Assembly: GCF_001953955.1 (NCBI RefSeq)
Contig: NZ_CP019300.1
Coordinates: 1,798,001-1,862,000, forward strand
Direction of reading: 5' to 3'
Length of the DNA: 64,000 nucleotides
DNA from: Prevotella intermedia ATCC 25611 = DSM 20706
Lineage (GTDB): Bacteria; Bacteroidota; Bacteroidia; Bacteroidales; Bacteroidaceae
The translations under genes and the position numbers were made by a program. A model generated the notes under the pieces. That model searched no databases and had not been told where the DNA came from. It was given only the letters and a program-made list of their open reading frames with translations. The stretch's first letter is position 1; the number at the start of each line of letters is the position of its first letter. Below, in pieces: positions 26,512 to 36,900 of the stretch.

Positions 26512-27858
26512 ATGGTTCTTGATGTTTTAACCGCCGTATCGCCAGTAGATGGCCGTTATAGAGGCAAAACCGAAAAACTCGCAAATTATTTCTCCGAATT
26601 TGCTCTCATAAAGTACAGAGTGCGTGTGGAGATTGAATACTTCATATCGCTGTGCGAGCTGCCTTTGCCACAGTTGGCATCGTTCGACAAACAGCTGTTC
26701 GGAAAGTTACGCAATATCTACGATAACTTTACGGAAGAAGATGCGGCAAGAGTGAAAGAGATAGAAAGCATCACAAACCACGATGTAAAAGCCGTAGAAT
26801 ACTTCATTAAGGAACAATTCGACAAGATTGGCGGCTTGGACGCCTACAAGGAATTCATACACTTCGGGCTTACATCGCAAGACATCAACAACACCAGTGT
26901 GCCCCTGTCTATACTGGAAGCACTGAAAGATGTATATTATCCACAAGTTGAAGAACTTATCGCACAGCTCCAGCAATATGCCGACGAATGGAAAGACGTT
27001 CCGATGTTGGCTAAAACGCACGGACAACCTGCCTCGCCAACTCGTTTGGGCAAGGAGATAGAAGTGTTCGTATATCGTTTGCAGGAGCAATTGGAAAGTT
27101 TGAAGGCTTGCAAACTTACAGCAAAGTTTGGTGGCGCAACGGGTAACTTCAACGCACACCACGTGGCTTACCCTGAATACGACTGGAAAGCATTCGGCAA
27201 CAAGTTCGTAAACGAACATCTCGGATTGCAGCGCGAGCAATGGACAACGCAGATTAGCAACTACGACCATCTCGGCAGCATATTCGATGCAATGCGCCGA
27301 ATCAACACCATCATCATCGACTTGGACCGCGATTTCTGGTTGTACATCTCTATGGAATACTTCAAACAGAAGATTAAGGCGGGCGAAGTTGGGTCGAGTG
27401 CAATGCCCCACAAGGTGAATCCTATCGACTTTGAAAACAGCGAGGGCAACCTTGGCATTGCAAACGCCGTATTGCAGTTCCTTGCACAGAAACTTCCCGT
27501 GAGCCGTTTGCAGCGCGACCTTACCGACTCTACCGTATTGCGCAACATCGGTGTGCCATTCGGACACGGTGTCATCTCTATTCAGAGTACGCTGAAGGGG
27601 CTCCGTAAGCTCATCTTGAATCAAGAAAGACTGAATGCCGACTTGGAAAATACGTGGGCAGTAGTGGCAGAAGCCATTCAGACCATACTCCGTCGCGAGG
27701 CATACCCACACCCATACGAAGCATTGAAAGCGCTGACGCGTACCAATACGCAAATGACCGCTGAGAGCATTCACGACTTTATACAGACATTGAACGTGAG
27801 CGAGGAAGTGAAAGCCGAACTTATGGCTATCACACCGCTCAACTACACAGGAATATAA
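26512..27858 (+). CDS. purB: Adenylosuccinate lyase
   Basis: Cleaves SAICAR and adenylosuccinate in purine synthesis. 448 residues; the long (E. coli-like) PurB form. Motifs: TSQDINNTS, the catalytic His region KTHGQPASPTRLGKE, and the fumarase-superfamily signature GSSAMPHKVNPIDFEN starting at 294, which holds the catalytic serine loop. It makes the AICAR that the stand-alone transformylase at 17730 uses, although the two are not linked. Ends in a hairpin. Confidence 0.97.
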   Translation: MVLDVLTAVSPVDGRYRGKTEKLANYFSEFALIKYRVRVEIEYFISLCELPLPQLASFDKQLFGKLRNIYDNFTEEDAARVKEIESITNHDVKAVEYFIKEQFDKIGGLDAYKEFIHFGLTSQDINNTSVPLSILEALKDVYYPQVEELIAQLQQYADEWKDVPMLAKTHGQPASPTRLGKEIEVFVYRLQEQLESLKACKLTAKFGGATGNFNAHHVAYPEYDWKAFGNKFVNEHLGLQREQWTTQISNYDHLGSIFDAMRRINTIIIDLDRDFWLYISMEYFKQKIKAGEVGSSAMPHKVNPIDFENSEGNLGIANAVLQFLAQKLPVSRLQRDLTDSTVLRNIGVPFGHGVISIQSTLKGLRKLILNQERLNADLENTWAVVAEAIQTILRREAYPHPYEALKALTRTNTQMTAESIHDFIQTLNVSEEVKAELMAITPLNYTGI

Positions 27859-27897
27859 TATAAGGCGAAACGACAACATATCACACCTTATTATATA
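27854..27897 (+). terminator. AT-rich hairpin overlapping the purB stop
   Basis: TATAATATAAGG pairs with CCTTATTATATA; the left arm includes the stop codon. Weak T-run, so termination is uncertain. Confidence 0.45.
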
Positions 27898-27984
27898 TAT
27901 AAGAGAAGTATAAACAAAACATAAATATAAGTATAGTTAAGTTTCGACCGTGAGGTTAAGTATTATTTTAAAAGGATTAAAATT

Positions 27985-29490
27985 ATGACAGAAGAACTCG
28001 AGAACAAAGAAAATCAGTCTGGACAGACTGAGAATAGCCGAGAAGGCTACTCAACTGCCGGACAAGGAAGTTATTACGAAAGAAGCTATCACAGCACAGG
28101 ACGCCCACAACGTCCCCGCATTCAAGCACAACGTGCCTACGGAACTGACCGTGAAAACAATAATGAAGAAGGAGGATTTCGTCCTGAGGGCTTCGGTTCT
28201 AATCTACAAGGAGGTGGCTCAGCCGAACGCAAGACAGGCTATCGCCCACGTACCAGCAGCTATGGCAACAGCTATCAGAACCGCCAACAGCAAGGCGGCT
28301 ATCGCCCACGCTACAACAACGGCGGCGAAGAAGGTGGCTACCAAAGTCGTGGCGGCTACCAGAACAGACAAAACAATTACAACAACCGTGGTGGCTACCG
28401 TCCTCACTACAATACGAACGAGGGCGAAGAAGGAGGCTACCAGAATCGCCAACAGCAAGGCGGTTATCGCCCACGCTACAACAACAATGGCGAAGAAGGT
28501 GGTTACCAGAGCCGTGGCGGATATCAGAACAACCGTCAAGGCGGTTATCAGAGCCGTGGCGGATACAACAACAACCGCCAAGGTGGCTATCAGAGCCGTG
28601 GCGGATACAACAACCGTGGCTATCAGAACAACCGTCAGGGTGGCTACAACAACCGCCAAGGTGGTTACGGACAGCAAGGTGGCTATCGCCCACACAATGC
28701 CAACTACGACCCAAATGCAAAATATTCGCTCAAGAAGCGCATAGAATATAAGGAGGAGAACATCGACCCGAACGAACCATTGCGTTTGAACAAATACCTC
28801 GCAAATGCAGGTGTTTGCTCACGTCGTGAGGCTGATGAGTTTATCCAAGCAGGTGCAGTAACTGTGAATGGTGAAGTAGTAACAGAACTCGGAACAAAGA
28901 TTTTGCGTGCCGACGAAGTGAAATTCAAAGACCAACCAGTTTCTCTCGAAAAGAAGGTATATGTTCTTTTGAACAAGCCAAAGGACTATGTTACCACAAG
29001 CGACGACCCACAACAGCGTAAAACCGTCATGGACCTCGTGAAAGGTATCTGCCCAGAGCGCATCTACCCAGTAGGACGCCTCGACCGCAATACTACGGGT
29101 GTGCTGCTGCTTACCAACGATGGCGACCTTGCAAGCAAGCTTACTCACCCTAAGTTCTTGAAGAAGAAGGTTTACCACGTATTCCTCGACAAGCCTGTAA
29201 CACCACAGACGCTTCAGCAAATATCTGACGGTATTGAACTTGAAGATGGAGAAATCAAGGCTGATGCGATTGAATACGCCGACGAACGCGACCAAAGTCA
29301 GGTGGGAATCGAAATCCACAGTGGCAAGAACCGCATTGTTCGCCGCATCTTCGAGAGCCTCGGCTACCGCGTTGTAAAGCTCGACCGCGTACAGTTTGCA
29401 GGTCTTACAAAGAAGAATCTCCGTCGTGGCGATTGGCGTTACCTCACCGAACAAGAGGTAGATATGCTTCGTATGGGAGCTTTTGAATAA
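27985..29490 (+). CDS. rluB: RluB/RsuA-type pseudouridine synthase with long RGG/YN-rich N-terminus
   Basis: Pseudouridylates rRNA. 501 residues. Residues about 20-245 are low complexity: dozens of GGY, NRQ, SRGGY and YRPRYNN units built from Gly, Arg, Tyr, Asn and Gln. The enzyme begins near 260 with an S4 RNA-binding domain (LRLNKYLANAGVCSRREADEFI), then the catalytic motif VGRLDRNTTGVLLL with Asp367 and the C-terminal KNRIVRRIFESLGYRVVKLDR. The head resembles eukaryotic RGG/prion-like RNA-binding regions and probably binds RNA or favours condensation. Glycine-rich heads are known on Bacteroidetes RluB proteins, but the length here is striking. Function beyond the synthase is inferred. Confidence 0.9.
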   Translation: MTEELENKENQSGQTENSREGYSTAGQGSYYERSYHSTGRPQRPRIQAQRAYGTDRENNNEEGGFRPEGFGSNLQGGGSAERKTGYRPRTSSYGNSYQNRQQQGGYRPRYNNGGEEGGYQSRGGYQNRQNNYNNRGGYRPHYNTNEGEEGGYQNRQQQGGYRPRYNNNGEEGGYQSRGGYQNNRQGGYQSRGGYNNNRQGGYQSRGGYNNRGYQNNRQGGYNNRQGGYGQQGGYRPHNANYDPNAKYSLKKRIEYKEENIDPNEPLRLNKYLANAGVCSRREADEFIQAGAVTVNGEVVTELGTKILRADEVKFKDQPVSLEKKVYVLLNKPKDYVTTSDDPQQRKTVMDLVKGICPERIYPVGRLDRNTTGVLLLTNDGDLASKLTHPKFLKKKVYHVFLDKPVTPQTLQQISDGIELEDGEIKADAIEYADERDQSQVGIEIHSGKNRIVRRIFESLGYRVVKLDRVQFAGLTKKNLRRGDWRYLTEQEVDMLRMGAFE

Positions 29491-29500
29491 TAAAAAACTA

Positions 29501-29552
29501 AACTCCTCGCACATAGTTGTAGCGTAAAGCCGTGGCTATGTATGAGGAGTTT
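29501..29552 (+). promoter_or_regulatory. Long hairpin in the rluB-asnS gap
   Basis: AACTCCTC (29501-29508) pairs with GAGGAGTT (29544-29551), and CATAG (29512-29516) with CTATG (29536-29540), leaving a loop of about 19 nt. It ends 19 bp before the asnS start and lacks a proper T-run. It could be a weak terminator or an asnS leader structure. Confidence 0.45.
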
Positions 29553-29570
29553 ATCAATAAACAAGCAATA

Positions 29571-30962
29571 ATGAAAAGAACAAAAGTCGTCGATGCTTTA
29601 AGTTGCACCGACTTTGGAAAAGATATAAACGTTAGAGGATGGGTACGTTCTCATCGTAGCAGTAAAGCTGTCGATTTCATTGCGTTGAACGACGGTTCTA
29701 CCATTAATAACATTCAGGTGGTTGTAGATCCAGCTTCTGTGGACGCCGAAATACTAAAAAGCATAACAACAGGTGCTTGTATCAGCGCAACAGGTGTGCT
29801 CGTAGAGAGCCAAGGTAAGGGACAGACTTCTGAAATTCAGTGTAAGGAAATAGAAGTATATGGTCTTTGCCCAAGCGACTACCCTATGCAGAAGAAGGGA
29901 CAGAGCTTCGAATATATGCGTAAATATGGGCACATGCGCCTTCGCACCAATACTTTCGGTGCCGTATTCCGCATTCGCCACCACATGGCAATAGCCATTC
30001 ACCAGTACTTCCACGAACACGGATTCTACTATTTCCACACACCGCTCATCACAGGTAGCGATGCTGAAGGTGCAGGAAATATGTTCCAAGTAACCACACT
30101 CGACTTAGACCGTGTGGCAAAATCGGACGAAGTGGATTACAGTGCTGACTTCTTTGGCAAGAAAACCCATCTTACCGTATCGGGACAGTTGGAAGGCGAA
30201 CTCGGTGCAACAGCACTCGGAGCTATCTATACGTTCGGTCCTACGTTCCGTGCAGAAAACTCTAATACGCCAAGACACTTGGCAGAGTTCTGGATGATAG
30301 AACCCGAAGTGGCTTTTATCGACCAGCAAGAATTGATGGACTTGGAAGAAGACTTCATTAAATATTGCGTTCGTTGGGCATTGGAGAATTGTAAGGACGA
30401 CCTTGAGTTCCTCAACCAAATGATTGACAAGGAACTTATTGCCCGCCTCGAAGGTGTTTTGAAAGATACTTTCGTGCGCCTTACCTACACAGAAGGCTTC
30501 GAAATATTGAAGAAAGCACAAGAAGATGGTGTTAAATTCGAGTTTCCAGTAGCTGAATGGGGAATGGACTTAAGCAGCGAACACGAACGCTACTTGGTGG
30601 AAGAACACTTCAAACGCCCAGTAATTATGACCGACTACCCAAGTCAGATTAAGTCTTTCTATATGAAGAAGAACGAAGACGGAAAGACTATGCAGGGCAC
30701 CGACGTACTCTTCCCACGCATTGGCGAAATCATTGGTGGTTCTGTTCGTGAGGAAAGCTACGAAAAGCTGCTCGAAGAAATCCACAATCGCGGTATGAAG
30801 GAAGAAGTTTACGATTGGTATCTTGACACCCGCAAGTATGGAACATGCCCTCACGGCGGTTTCGGACTTGGTTTCGAGCGTCTCATTCTCTTCGTAACGG
30901 GTATGCAGAACATTCGCGACGTTATTCCATTTGCACGCACACCAAAGAACGCAGAGTTCTAA
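29571..30962 (+). CDS. asnS: Asparaginyl-tRNA synthetase
   Basis: Class IIb aminoacyl-tRNA synthetase, 463 residues from ATG 29571 ([12 protein letters not shown]). An in-frame GTG at 29532 falls inside the upstream hairpin and is rejected. N-terminal OB-fold anticodon-binding domain ([24 protein letters not shown]), then motif 2 ([25 protein letters not shown]) and motif 3 ([25 protein letters not shown]). Asn specificity rather than Asp follows from overall resemblance and from the Asn-type motif 2. Confidence 0.95.
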   Translation: MKRTKVVDALSCTDFGKDINVRGWVRSHRSSKAVDFIALNDGSTINNIQVVVDPASVDAEILKSITTGACISATGVLVESQGKGQTSEIQCKEIEVYGLCPSDYPMQKKGQSFEYMRKYGHMRLRTNTFGAVFRIRHHMAIAIHQYFHEHGFYYFHTPLITGSDAEGAGNMFQVTTLDLDRVAKSDEVDYSADFFGKKTHLTVSGQLEGELGATALGAIYTFGPTFRAENSNTPRHLAEFWMIEPEVAFIDQQELMDLEEDFIKYCVRWALENCKDDLEFLNQMIDKELIARLEGVLKDTFVRLTYTEGFEILKKAQEDGVKFEFPVAEWGMDLSSEHERYLVEEHFKRPVIMTDYPSQIKSFYMKKNEDGKTMQGTDVLFPRIGEIIGGSVREESYEKLLEEIHNRGMKEEVYDWYLDTRKYGTCPHGGFGLGFERLILFVTGMQNIRDVIPFARTPKNAEF

Positions 30963-31043
30963 TCAAAGGTTAGAGAAGGTCTGATTAGGAATTGAAAAGC
31001 TCTAATCGGGATTAGCAAACAAAAGGAAACAACAGATAAATTT

Positions 31044-31080
31044 CAGCCTGCAAGAAATCTTTTCTTGCAGGCTGTCTATT
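31044..31080 (+). terminator. Terminator after asnS
   Basis: CAGCCTGCAAGAAA pairs with TTTCTTGCAGGCTG; T-rich after. A CTAATC/GATTAG dyad just before it (30960-31015) may add to the structure. Confidence 0.8.
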
Positions 31081-31124
31081 TCTATGCCATAATCTGACAT
31101 CTTATGAACTTCTATATAGCCAAT

Positions 31125-31155
31125 GCGGGGCAGCAAATTATTCTTGCTGCCCCGC
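31125..31155. terminator. GC-rich hairpin below the SUMF1-like gene
   Basis: GCGGGGCAGCAA pairs perfectly with TTGCTGCCCCGC around 7 nt, 24 bp past the end of the minus-strand gene. No strong T-run on the minus strand. Confidence 0.6.
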
Positions 31156-31178
31156 ATCTTTCGCATTCTTTCTGTCTT

Positions 31179-32060
31179 TTACTTCACCAATACTACACGG
31201 AAGCCAGCATCGTCCAAGCGGCTGCTGGGTTCGATGCCACCACGATAAGCACTGCGGCACTGCATAGCACGAGTGGTCCAACTGCCACCACGCAATATGC
31301 GATATGTACCGTTATCGGGACCTTTCGGGTCGGTAACGACTTCGTCTGCTGCACTATATTCAGCGTACCAATCGGAACACCATTCTTGTATGTTGCCATG
31401 CATATCACAGAGCCCCCAAGCGTTGGGCTTACCTAACGTTCCAACAGGCACAGTTTTCTTACGATAAGTTCCTTTCTCATTATTGTTGTAAGGATAATTG
31501 CCATCGTAGTTGGCTTCGTCTGTTGTCAGGTTGTCGCCAGTATTAAACGGAGTAGTTGTTCCTGCCTTGCAGGCATATTCCCATTCGGCTTCGGTCGGTA
31601 AGCGGCAGCCAATCCATTCGCAAAAGGCTACGGCATCGTCCCAACTTACGTCGATAACAGGGCGGTTCTCGCGTCCCCAAGTGTAATCGTCAGGCTTTTG
31701 GCGACCTGTCGCCTCGCAGAACTTATCATACTGTTTGAAAGTAATGGGGTATTTGCTCATATAAAAATCCTTGCTCAGCTCAACCCTATGCTGTATTTCG
31801 CCAGATTCGCGTTGCGGTTCTTCCAGAGGACTACCCATTAGGAAAGAGCCTGCTGGTATTTTCACAAATTCAATGCCCAATTCTTTTGGGTCTGGAGTTC
31901 CCGAGTTGCCTTTGAAAAACGTTACCTCTTTAACCTTTTCTACGGCGATTGTGTCGAACGTGTTGTCGGTGTGCGCTACAACCATTTTCCATTCCTGAGC
32001 GCAAACATTTGCAACGAGAGCAAAAGCAGCCATCGTGCAGAGTAAGAGTCTCTTTTTCAT
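31179..32060 (-). CDS. Secreted SUMF1/FGE-domain protein
   Basis: 293 residues. Signal peptide MKKRLLLCTMAAFALVANVCAQ, a short beta-rich spacer ending VKEVTFFKG, then a full formylglycine-generating-enzyme-like domain: FVKIPAGSFLMGSP, YPITFKQYDKFCEATG, RPVIDVSWDDAVAFCEWIGCRLPTEAEWEYA, GNIQEWCSDWYAEY and LRGGSWTTRAMQCRSAYR. In Bacteroidetes this domain is often a non-catalytic carbohydrate or protein ligand module on secreted proteins. The catalytic cysteine pair of true FGE was not confirmed, so sulfatase maturation is not claimed. Follows the 32162 gene by about 100 bp, possibly one unit. Confidence 0.85.
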   Translation of the reverse strand: MKKRLLLCTMAAFALVANVCAQEWKMVVAHTDNTFDTIAVEKVKEVTFFKGNSGTPDPKELGIEFVKIPAGSFLMGSPLEEPQRESGEIQHRVELSKDFYMSKYPITFKQYDKFCEATGRQKPDDYTWGRENRPVIDVSWDDAVAFCEWIGCRLPTEAEWEYACKAGTTTPFNTGDNLTTDEANYDGNYPYNNNEKGTYRKKTVPVGTLGKPNAWGLCDMHGNIQEWCSDWYAEYSAADEVVTDPKGPDNGTYRILRGGSWTTRAMQCRSAYRGGIEPSSRLDDAGFRVVLVK

Positions 32061-32161
32061 AATTCAGATGTTTTAAGAACCCAGTGGCGGAATTAAATCA
32101 GTATGTATTCAATTCTACTGATGGGTTTGTTGTTAATATTATTGGGATTTAGATTTAGTTA

Positions 32162-32692
32162 TTAGTTCTTCAACCACTTAAAGGAACGTTTCCCTACGTT
32201 GATGATATAAATTCCAGCTGGTTGCTCGCGCATATCAAGCTGCGCACAGCCTTCTTTGTCTGTTACGACGGTAGCTACTCGGTGTCCTTCGCTCGTAAAG
32301 ACTGTAATTCGACAGCCTGCCGGATAGTTTCTAAAGATAACAAGACTTTGCGAGAAGTTGGTTTGCCCCTGCTGCACGCCCTGTTCTTTTATCTGACCAA
32401 TTCCCGTTGGTTCACGCTCTTCGAAGTGATAATCCTTGAGGTCTTCCAACGCGAAATTCAATTGCTGGTCGTGATAAACAACCGCCAAACTGTCGGCAAA
32501 ATACGATAACTTGGGCTTTTCTCCCAAAAAGAAGATACTTTCGCCCCCTGCCTGCAACTTAACGACAAGACAAAGCGACTTTTCATACTCGTCCTGCGAC
32601 TTATTTTGAGCAACTGACGCATTGACTACGCTTAGCGCACCGCTCCACAAGCCGAGCACTAAAGTAAATAAGAGTTTTGTTTTAACTTTCAT
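32162..32692 (-). CDS. Exported protein with Por-like (T9SS type A) C-terminal domain
   Basis: 176 residues. Signal peptide MKVKTKLLFTLVLGLWSGAL, a short domain with LKLQAGG-type strand pattern (LCLVVKLQAGGESIFFLGEKPKLSYFADSL, with the recurrent ADS and DLKDYHF elements), and a C-terminal beta sandwich (VTVFTSEG-like CRITVFTSEGHRVATVV, then REQPAGIYIINVGKRSFKWLKN). The GIYII and basic end match T9SS sorting tails. It looks like a minimal carrier of the recurrent Prevotella tail module. The role is unknown. Confidence 0.7.
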   Translation of the reverse strand: MKVKTKLLFTLVLGLWSGALSVVNASVAQNKSQDEYEKSLCLVVKLQAGGESIFFLGEKPKLSYFADSLAVVYHDQQLNFALEDLKDYHFEEREPTGIGQIKEQGVQQGQTNFSQSLVIFRNYPAGCRITVFTSEGHRVATVVTDKEGCAQLDMREQPAGIYIINVGKRSFKWLKN

Positions 32693-32757
32693 GTAACTAA
32701 AGATTTATAATAATACAATAAGTTTGATATTAGTAGTTGATTGCTTCTTTCTATTTA

Positions 32758-32765
32758 CAAATATA
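32758..32765 (-). promoter_or_regulatory. -7 element (TATATTTG) of the two secreted-protein genes
   Basis: Minus-strand TATATTTG 66 bp before the start at 32692. Confidence 0.5.
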
Positions 32766-32945
32766 TACATTATAGTTCTAACAAACAAGCAAACTCTTCT
32801 GATTTTATTGTTTTTAACACTCCTTTCTTCTTCAAGCCAGTACGGTAAAACATCTTCCTCATAGAGCGTCAGCCGTCATAAAAGGTGCTATGCGACTGCA
32901 TTTCTACAAGAGGTCATTATCCATTCCTATAATACTTATAATATT

Positions 32946-33077
32946 GGACACGTTTGTCCAATAAGTTGGATTCATTTGTCCAACTAATTAGACTCGTCTG
33001 TCCAATAGATTGGACAAGTGTGTCCAATTAACTATACTCGTTTGTCCAATTAGTTACACGCATTTGTATTATACAGC
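32946..33077. repeat. Array F: six 22-bp units, GGACA/TGTCC family
   Basis: Units start at 32946, 32968, 32990, 33012, 33034 and 33056. The first is GGACACGTTTGTCC plus the spacer AATAAGTT; GGACA/TGTCC form a 5-bp dyad around 4 nt. Later units keep TTTGTCCAA or a close variant and drift elsewhere. The array sits between two divergent promoters (32758 minus, 33164 plus). Confidence 0.85.
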
Positions 33078-33163
33078 CTATTAAAGTTTCCAAAAGCTCA
33101 ATATGTATCTTTTTGTCGGAAAAATCATCATTTTTAGCTATTGCAGTATTATAAGAATTGTTG

Positions 33164-33171
33164 TATCTTTG
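33164..33171 (+). promoter_or_regulatory. -7 element (TATCTTTG) of the ICMT-like gene
   Basis: TATCTTTGC about 99 bp before ATG 33270, leaving a long leader. Confidence 0.6.
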
Positions 33172-33269
33172 CACCCAACTAAAATTAAAACGTAAAAACA
33201 GGGTGTCCTATTCTACAACGAGTGACTTCCTGATTAGCTAAAAAAATATTATATCAATTCATTAAAATT

Positions 33270-33791
33270 ATGGAATACATTATTATTACATTCATTTTTT
33301 TCTTTGCTTTGCGATTAGTTTCCCTTTCGTTTTCTATTCGTAACGAAAAACTCCTGCAAAAAAAGGGAGCAAAACAATATGGTAAATTCAACTCGCTTCT
33401 GCTGACATTGGCACATATAGCCTATTATTTTGGCGCACTCTACGAAGCGCATACAAAAGGAACCGATTTCAATACTGTTTCGATTACAGGAGTAAGCATC
33501 ATGGCATTTGCCTATGGAATGCTGTTCTATGTCATCTATAAATTGAGAGACGTATGGACGGTAAAACTTTATATTGTTCCCAACCAACGCATCGAGCGGA
33601 GCTTCCTGTTCAGGACAGTACGCCACCCCAACTACTTTTTGAACATCATGCCTGAACTTGTCGGCGTGGCACTACTCTGCAACGCATGGATAACCCTTTG
33701 TATAGGATTTCCATTGTATTTGTGCCTGCTCATTGTTCGCATCAGACAAGAGGAAGATGCGATGAAAGAACTTTGGAGCACAGCAGATTAG
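33270..33791 (+). CDS. ICMT-like integral membrane methyltransferase
   Basis: 173 residues, about four hydrophobic segments (IIITFIFFFALRLVSLSF, LTLAHIAYYFGALY, GVSIMAFAYGMLFYVIYKL, PELVGVALLCNAW plus CIGFPLYLCLLIV). The cytosolic motif TVRHPNYFLNIMPE and the C-terminal RIRQEEDAM match the isoprenylcysteine carboxyl-methyltransferase family, which methylates membrane-embedded small molecules or lipids with SAM. Bacteria lack prenylated CAAX proteins, so the substrate is probably a lipid or quinone-like molecule; that is inference. Monocistronic. Confidence 0.85.
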   Translation: MEYIIITFIFFFALRLVSLSFSIRNEKLLQKKGAKQYGKFNSLLLTLAHIAYYFGALYEAHTKGTDFNTVSITGVSIMAFAYGMLFYVIYKLRDVWTVKLYIVPNQRIERSFLFRTVRHPNYFLNIMPELVGVALLCNAWITLCIGFPLYLCLLIVRIRQEEDAMKELWSTAD

Positions 33792-33844
33792 AGAATTACC
33801 CTCAAATTCTTTTCGTAGAAACAATACCTTAACTTATAACAGAA

Positions 33845-33884
33845 CTCCCCTTGCAAGCTGAATAAAACTTGCAAGGGGAGTATT
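33845..33884. terminator. Bidirectional terminator between the ICMT-like gene and sprA
   Basis: CTCCCCTTGCAAG pairs perfectly with CTTGCAAGGGGAG around 10 nt, then TATTT. Confidence 0.85.
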
Positions 33885-33935
33885 TCGTTAAATCAGAAAA
33901 ATATAAATCAACTCTGCGTCTTCGTTCTAAACACT

Positions 33936-36900
33936 TCATCGGGTGAGGCTAAGCTTCAGGCTGACACCGAAGTCGTGGGTCGTTGTAGGATAGCTGCTCG
34001 AAGAAAGCAACGGCGTATTGATTTGAATGTCGTAATAAATGCTTGCCGTGATAAGGCGGCTCAACGTGTAATCACCAACGAAGGAAGCCTTGAAAGCAGT
34101 GTTTCCACTTGATGCAGCTGATGTAATCGTTGCAATGTCGCGGGTGATAGAGGCTTGTTTGCGATAGCTTAAATCGAGGCGAAGGTTCAGGTCGCGGTTG
34201 ATACCGCCGCTGTTCTTGCTGCTCACGCTCTGCGTGTTGCTATTCTGTTGGTCTTGCTGATTGCCTTTCTTCTTCGTGTTCTTGACCAATCGTGAGTTGC
34301 GACCGCCAAACAAATTCACGTTATTGATGCGATAGCCGAAGCCGACAACCCAGTCTTTCGACATTGCTTCGTTTACCTGAACACTCGTCATAGAGAGCGA
34401 CAGAACACGCGTCTGGCGATATTCCAAACGAGCCGTAAGATTGTTCTGCAAGGTAACATCAATACCGAGCAACGGCGAGAACGCCTCGTTTATGCTCACT
34501 TGCGAAATGTTATACATCGAACTTGGTATGGGTGCGCCCGATGTAGCATCTTTCACAAATCCCAAACCGTTCATATATTCCTGCCACGTGCTGAAACTTT
34601 GATAAGAGCCAATGGCAAAAATGCTCTTGTAAGAGTGGTTGATATTGACGCTCTTGAAGATATTCTGGAAGAACGGCAAGCGTGAAAGTCCGCTGTAACG
34701 AATGGTCCAGTTAGGCAGCAAGCTCTTCAGTTTAGGGAAAATGTTCAGTCCGTTGCCGCTCATACTTGTATAAGAGTTCAGGAAAGCGGGTATCATTACA
34801 TCGGAACTATACTTATTTACCGTTCCCACACGTGGGTCGAACTTGCCTCCACCCATTGACATCGGATAGTTGGCACCGATGTAACGAGCCTCTACACGGC
34901 TGCGATAATCATCGAGCGACTTGGCAAACTTCTCGAAAGTAGCACTGTGATAGCCGTTGTTGGCATTGCCCTGACTCTCGAAAGCCGTACCGATTGAGAT
35001 TGTTGTCATCGTCAGCGTACCGCTTTGCGTGGTAGGATTGCCTGCATACATATATTGCACACTCTTTGAAACCGTTTCCATACGGCTTGCGTTGAGGTCT
35101 ATCTTCAAGTCGCGGATAGGCTCGAGCGTTGCACGAAGCTGCAAGTCTTCCGTCTTGTTTGTCGATGCGGGCGTGGCAATACTGTCTGAAACAAGTAGCC
35201 AACCTCTCTCTCTTGCACGTTCGATATAGCTGTCGTCGATAGCACCAAAAGCAAAATTCAGACCCGGAGACATCACTCCGCTTCGGCGAGTCTGTCCGAA
35301 CGCATCGCCAATCATCGGCATGAAGCCCGGCAACGACATAGAGTACTGGTTGCGATAAGATATGCTGGCAGTGCGCACCATCATCAAAGCACGCGCCACG
35401 CATTGCGCTGTCTTGTACCAACCCTTGTTGTCAAGCGGTTCCTTCGGTGTAACGGTGAGTTTCAAACGCATGATAGAATCGGTCTTGTTGTACAATTTCA
35501 GTCTATTTTCGTCCATCTTCTTCCACTTCAATTTCACCGAATGTCCGTCAGCATCTTTCAACGAAACAACAATACGCTTGGTCTTCTTCGAGTGCGAAAC
35601 AACAATCGTCGTATCGGCAGGAATCGTTACTTCTTGCTCGAAACTCTTTGCGTTCTTAGGCAAAGCCTTCTTCTTTTCAGTTTCACTGTCTTTCTTTTTC
35701 TTGGTATCTCCTCCCAGTTCCTTGTTCAGCTGCTCGGCTAAGTTGCCAGTATCAATGCGACCTCGCCCTTCAAGCGAGCCACTCTTGTTAATGCTCGGAC
35801 GCGACTTGTTAAACCTTTCATTGGTCTTTTTCAAGAAAGGAATATGGTTGTAGAGTCGCTCCAAGTTGAGCGTACCGTTTATATTCAATGTGCGATTGGT
35901 CGTAATCGTGTTGCCCAACGATGTACCGTTCTCCTGTTTTGCACCACGCACCCAAGTGTAGGCAGAATTGTAATTCGCATCGGCGTTCACCCAATCGAAT
36001 ATAGGCAGCATATTAAGCGGCAACTGATAAGAAAGCGTGAAGTTCTGTTGGTAGTCTAACGGCGTACCAAAATTCTTCAAGCTCGTCCATACCGAATCCT
36101 TCCACGCCTCGTAACGGTCTGGATAAAGGTCTTTATTGATTGGTGTGTAAGGCTCTTCTATCTCTGCGTGTGTAGCACTCTGGAAGTTTAAGTGCAGGTT
36201 GCGTGTCAAATCCCAACGCACGGCAAAGTCGCGGTTCCACAAGAACTGCTCGCTAAACGTTAGCGGCAACATATTCTTCTCAGCCGAATCCATATCGCGT
36301 TGTTGCAACTCGTAGTAGTTACGGGTAATTTCCGTATTGAAAGCAACATTCTGTGGCAACCAATTCATCTCGAAACGCTTTACTATGTCGAACCATTTCG
36401 ATTTGCTCTTGATGAGTTTCTTGAAAGGACTCAATGACTTGTAGACTGGCGTCCAGTTGTAGTTCATCGCACCACGCCAGTTGTCTTCATTCTCGTACAC
36501 GGTTGTTTCGCCCGTCGTATGTGCGTGCGAATGACTGTAAGAGAACGAGAAGTTGGCAGGGTCGTAAGGCATTGGGTGGCGTTTGTTCTGTATTCCCACA
36601 CGCGCATTCGACAGCGAGAAGTTGGTCGTTGTACGTTTCGTAACGGCGATAGACTCTATCGAGTCGCGCTCGTGTTGGTTCGCAGCACCATCAAGCGCAG
36701 CGTCTAACTGCATATCCGTATCGAGCGGATTGTACTTCGGACGGCTTTCGTTCTTCGTTACACTATAATATAAAGGTGCGGTAACCTTCGCCTTGTCGGG
36801 GAAGAACTTACCCAACTCAAGGCTTGTAGTAACCGTAACATCGGTATTGGTTTCCTTCTTGCGTGCATTTACACCTTGTTCAAGACCGCCAAAGCCGTCG

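Noticed and set aside
26707..27879. 390-codon open frame antisense to purB
   Set aside because: Lies wholly over a strongly conserved gene; composition reflects the purB codon pattern and no domain is visible.
28199..28720. His/Cys/Gly-rich and Val/Ala/Thr-rich open frames antisense to rluB
   Set aside because: Products of the repetitive RGG-coding DNA read on the other strand.
29532..29570. Longer asnS starting at GTG 29532
   Set aside because: Falls inside the upstream hairpin; ATG 29571 gives the family's normal start.
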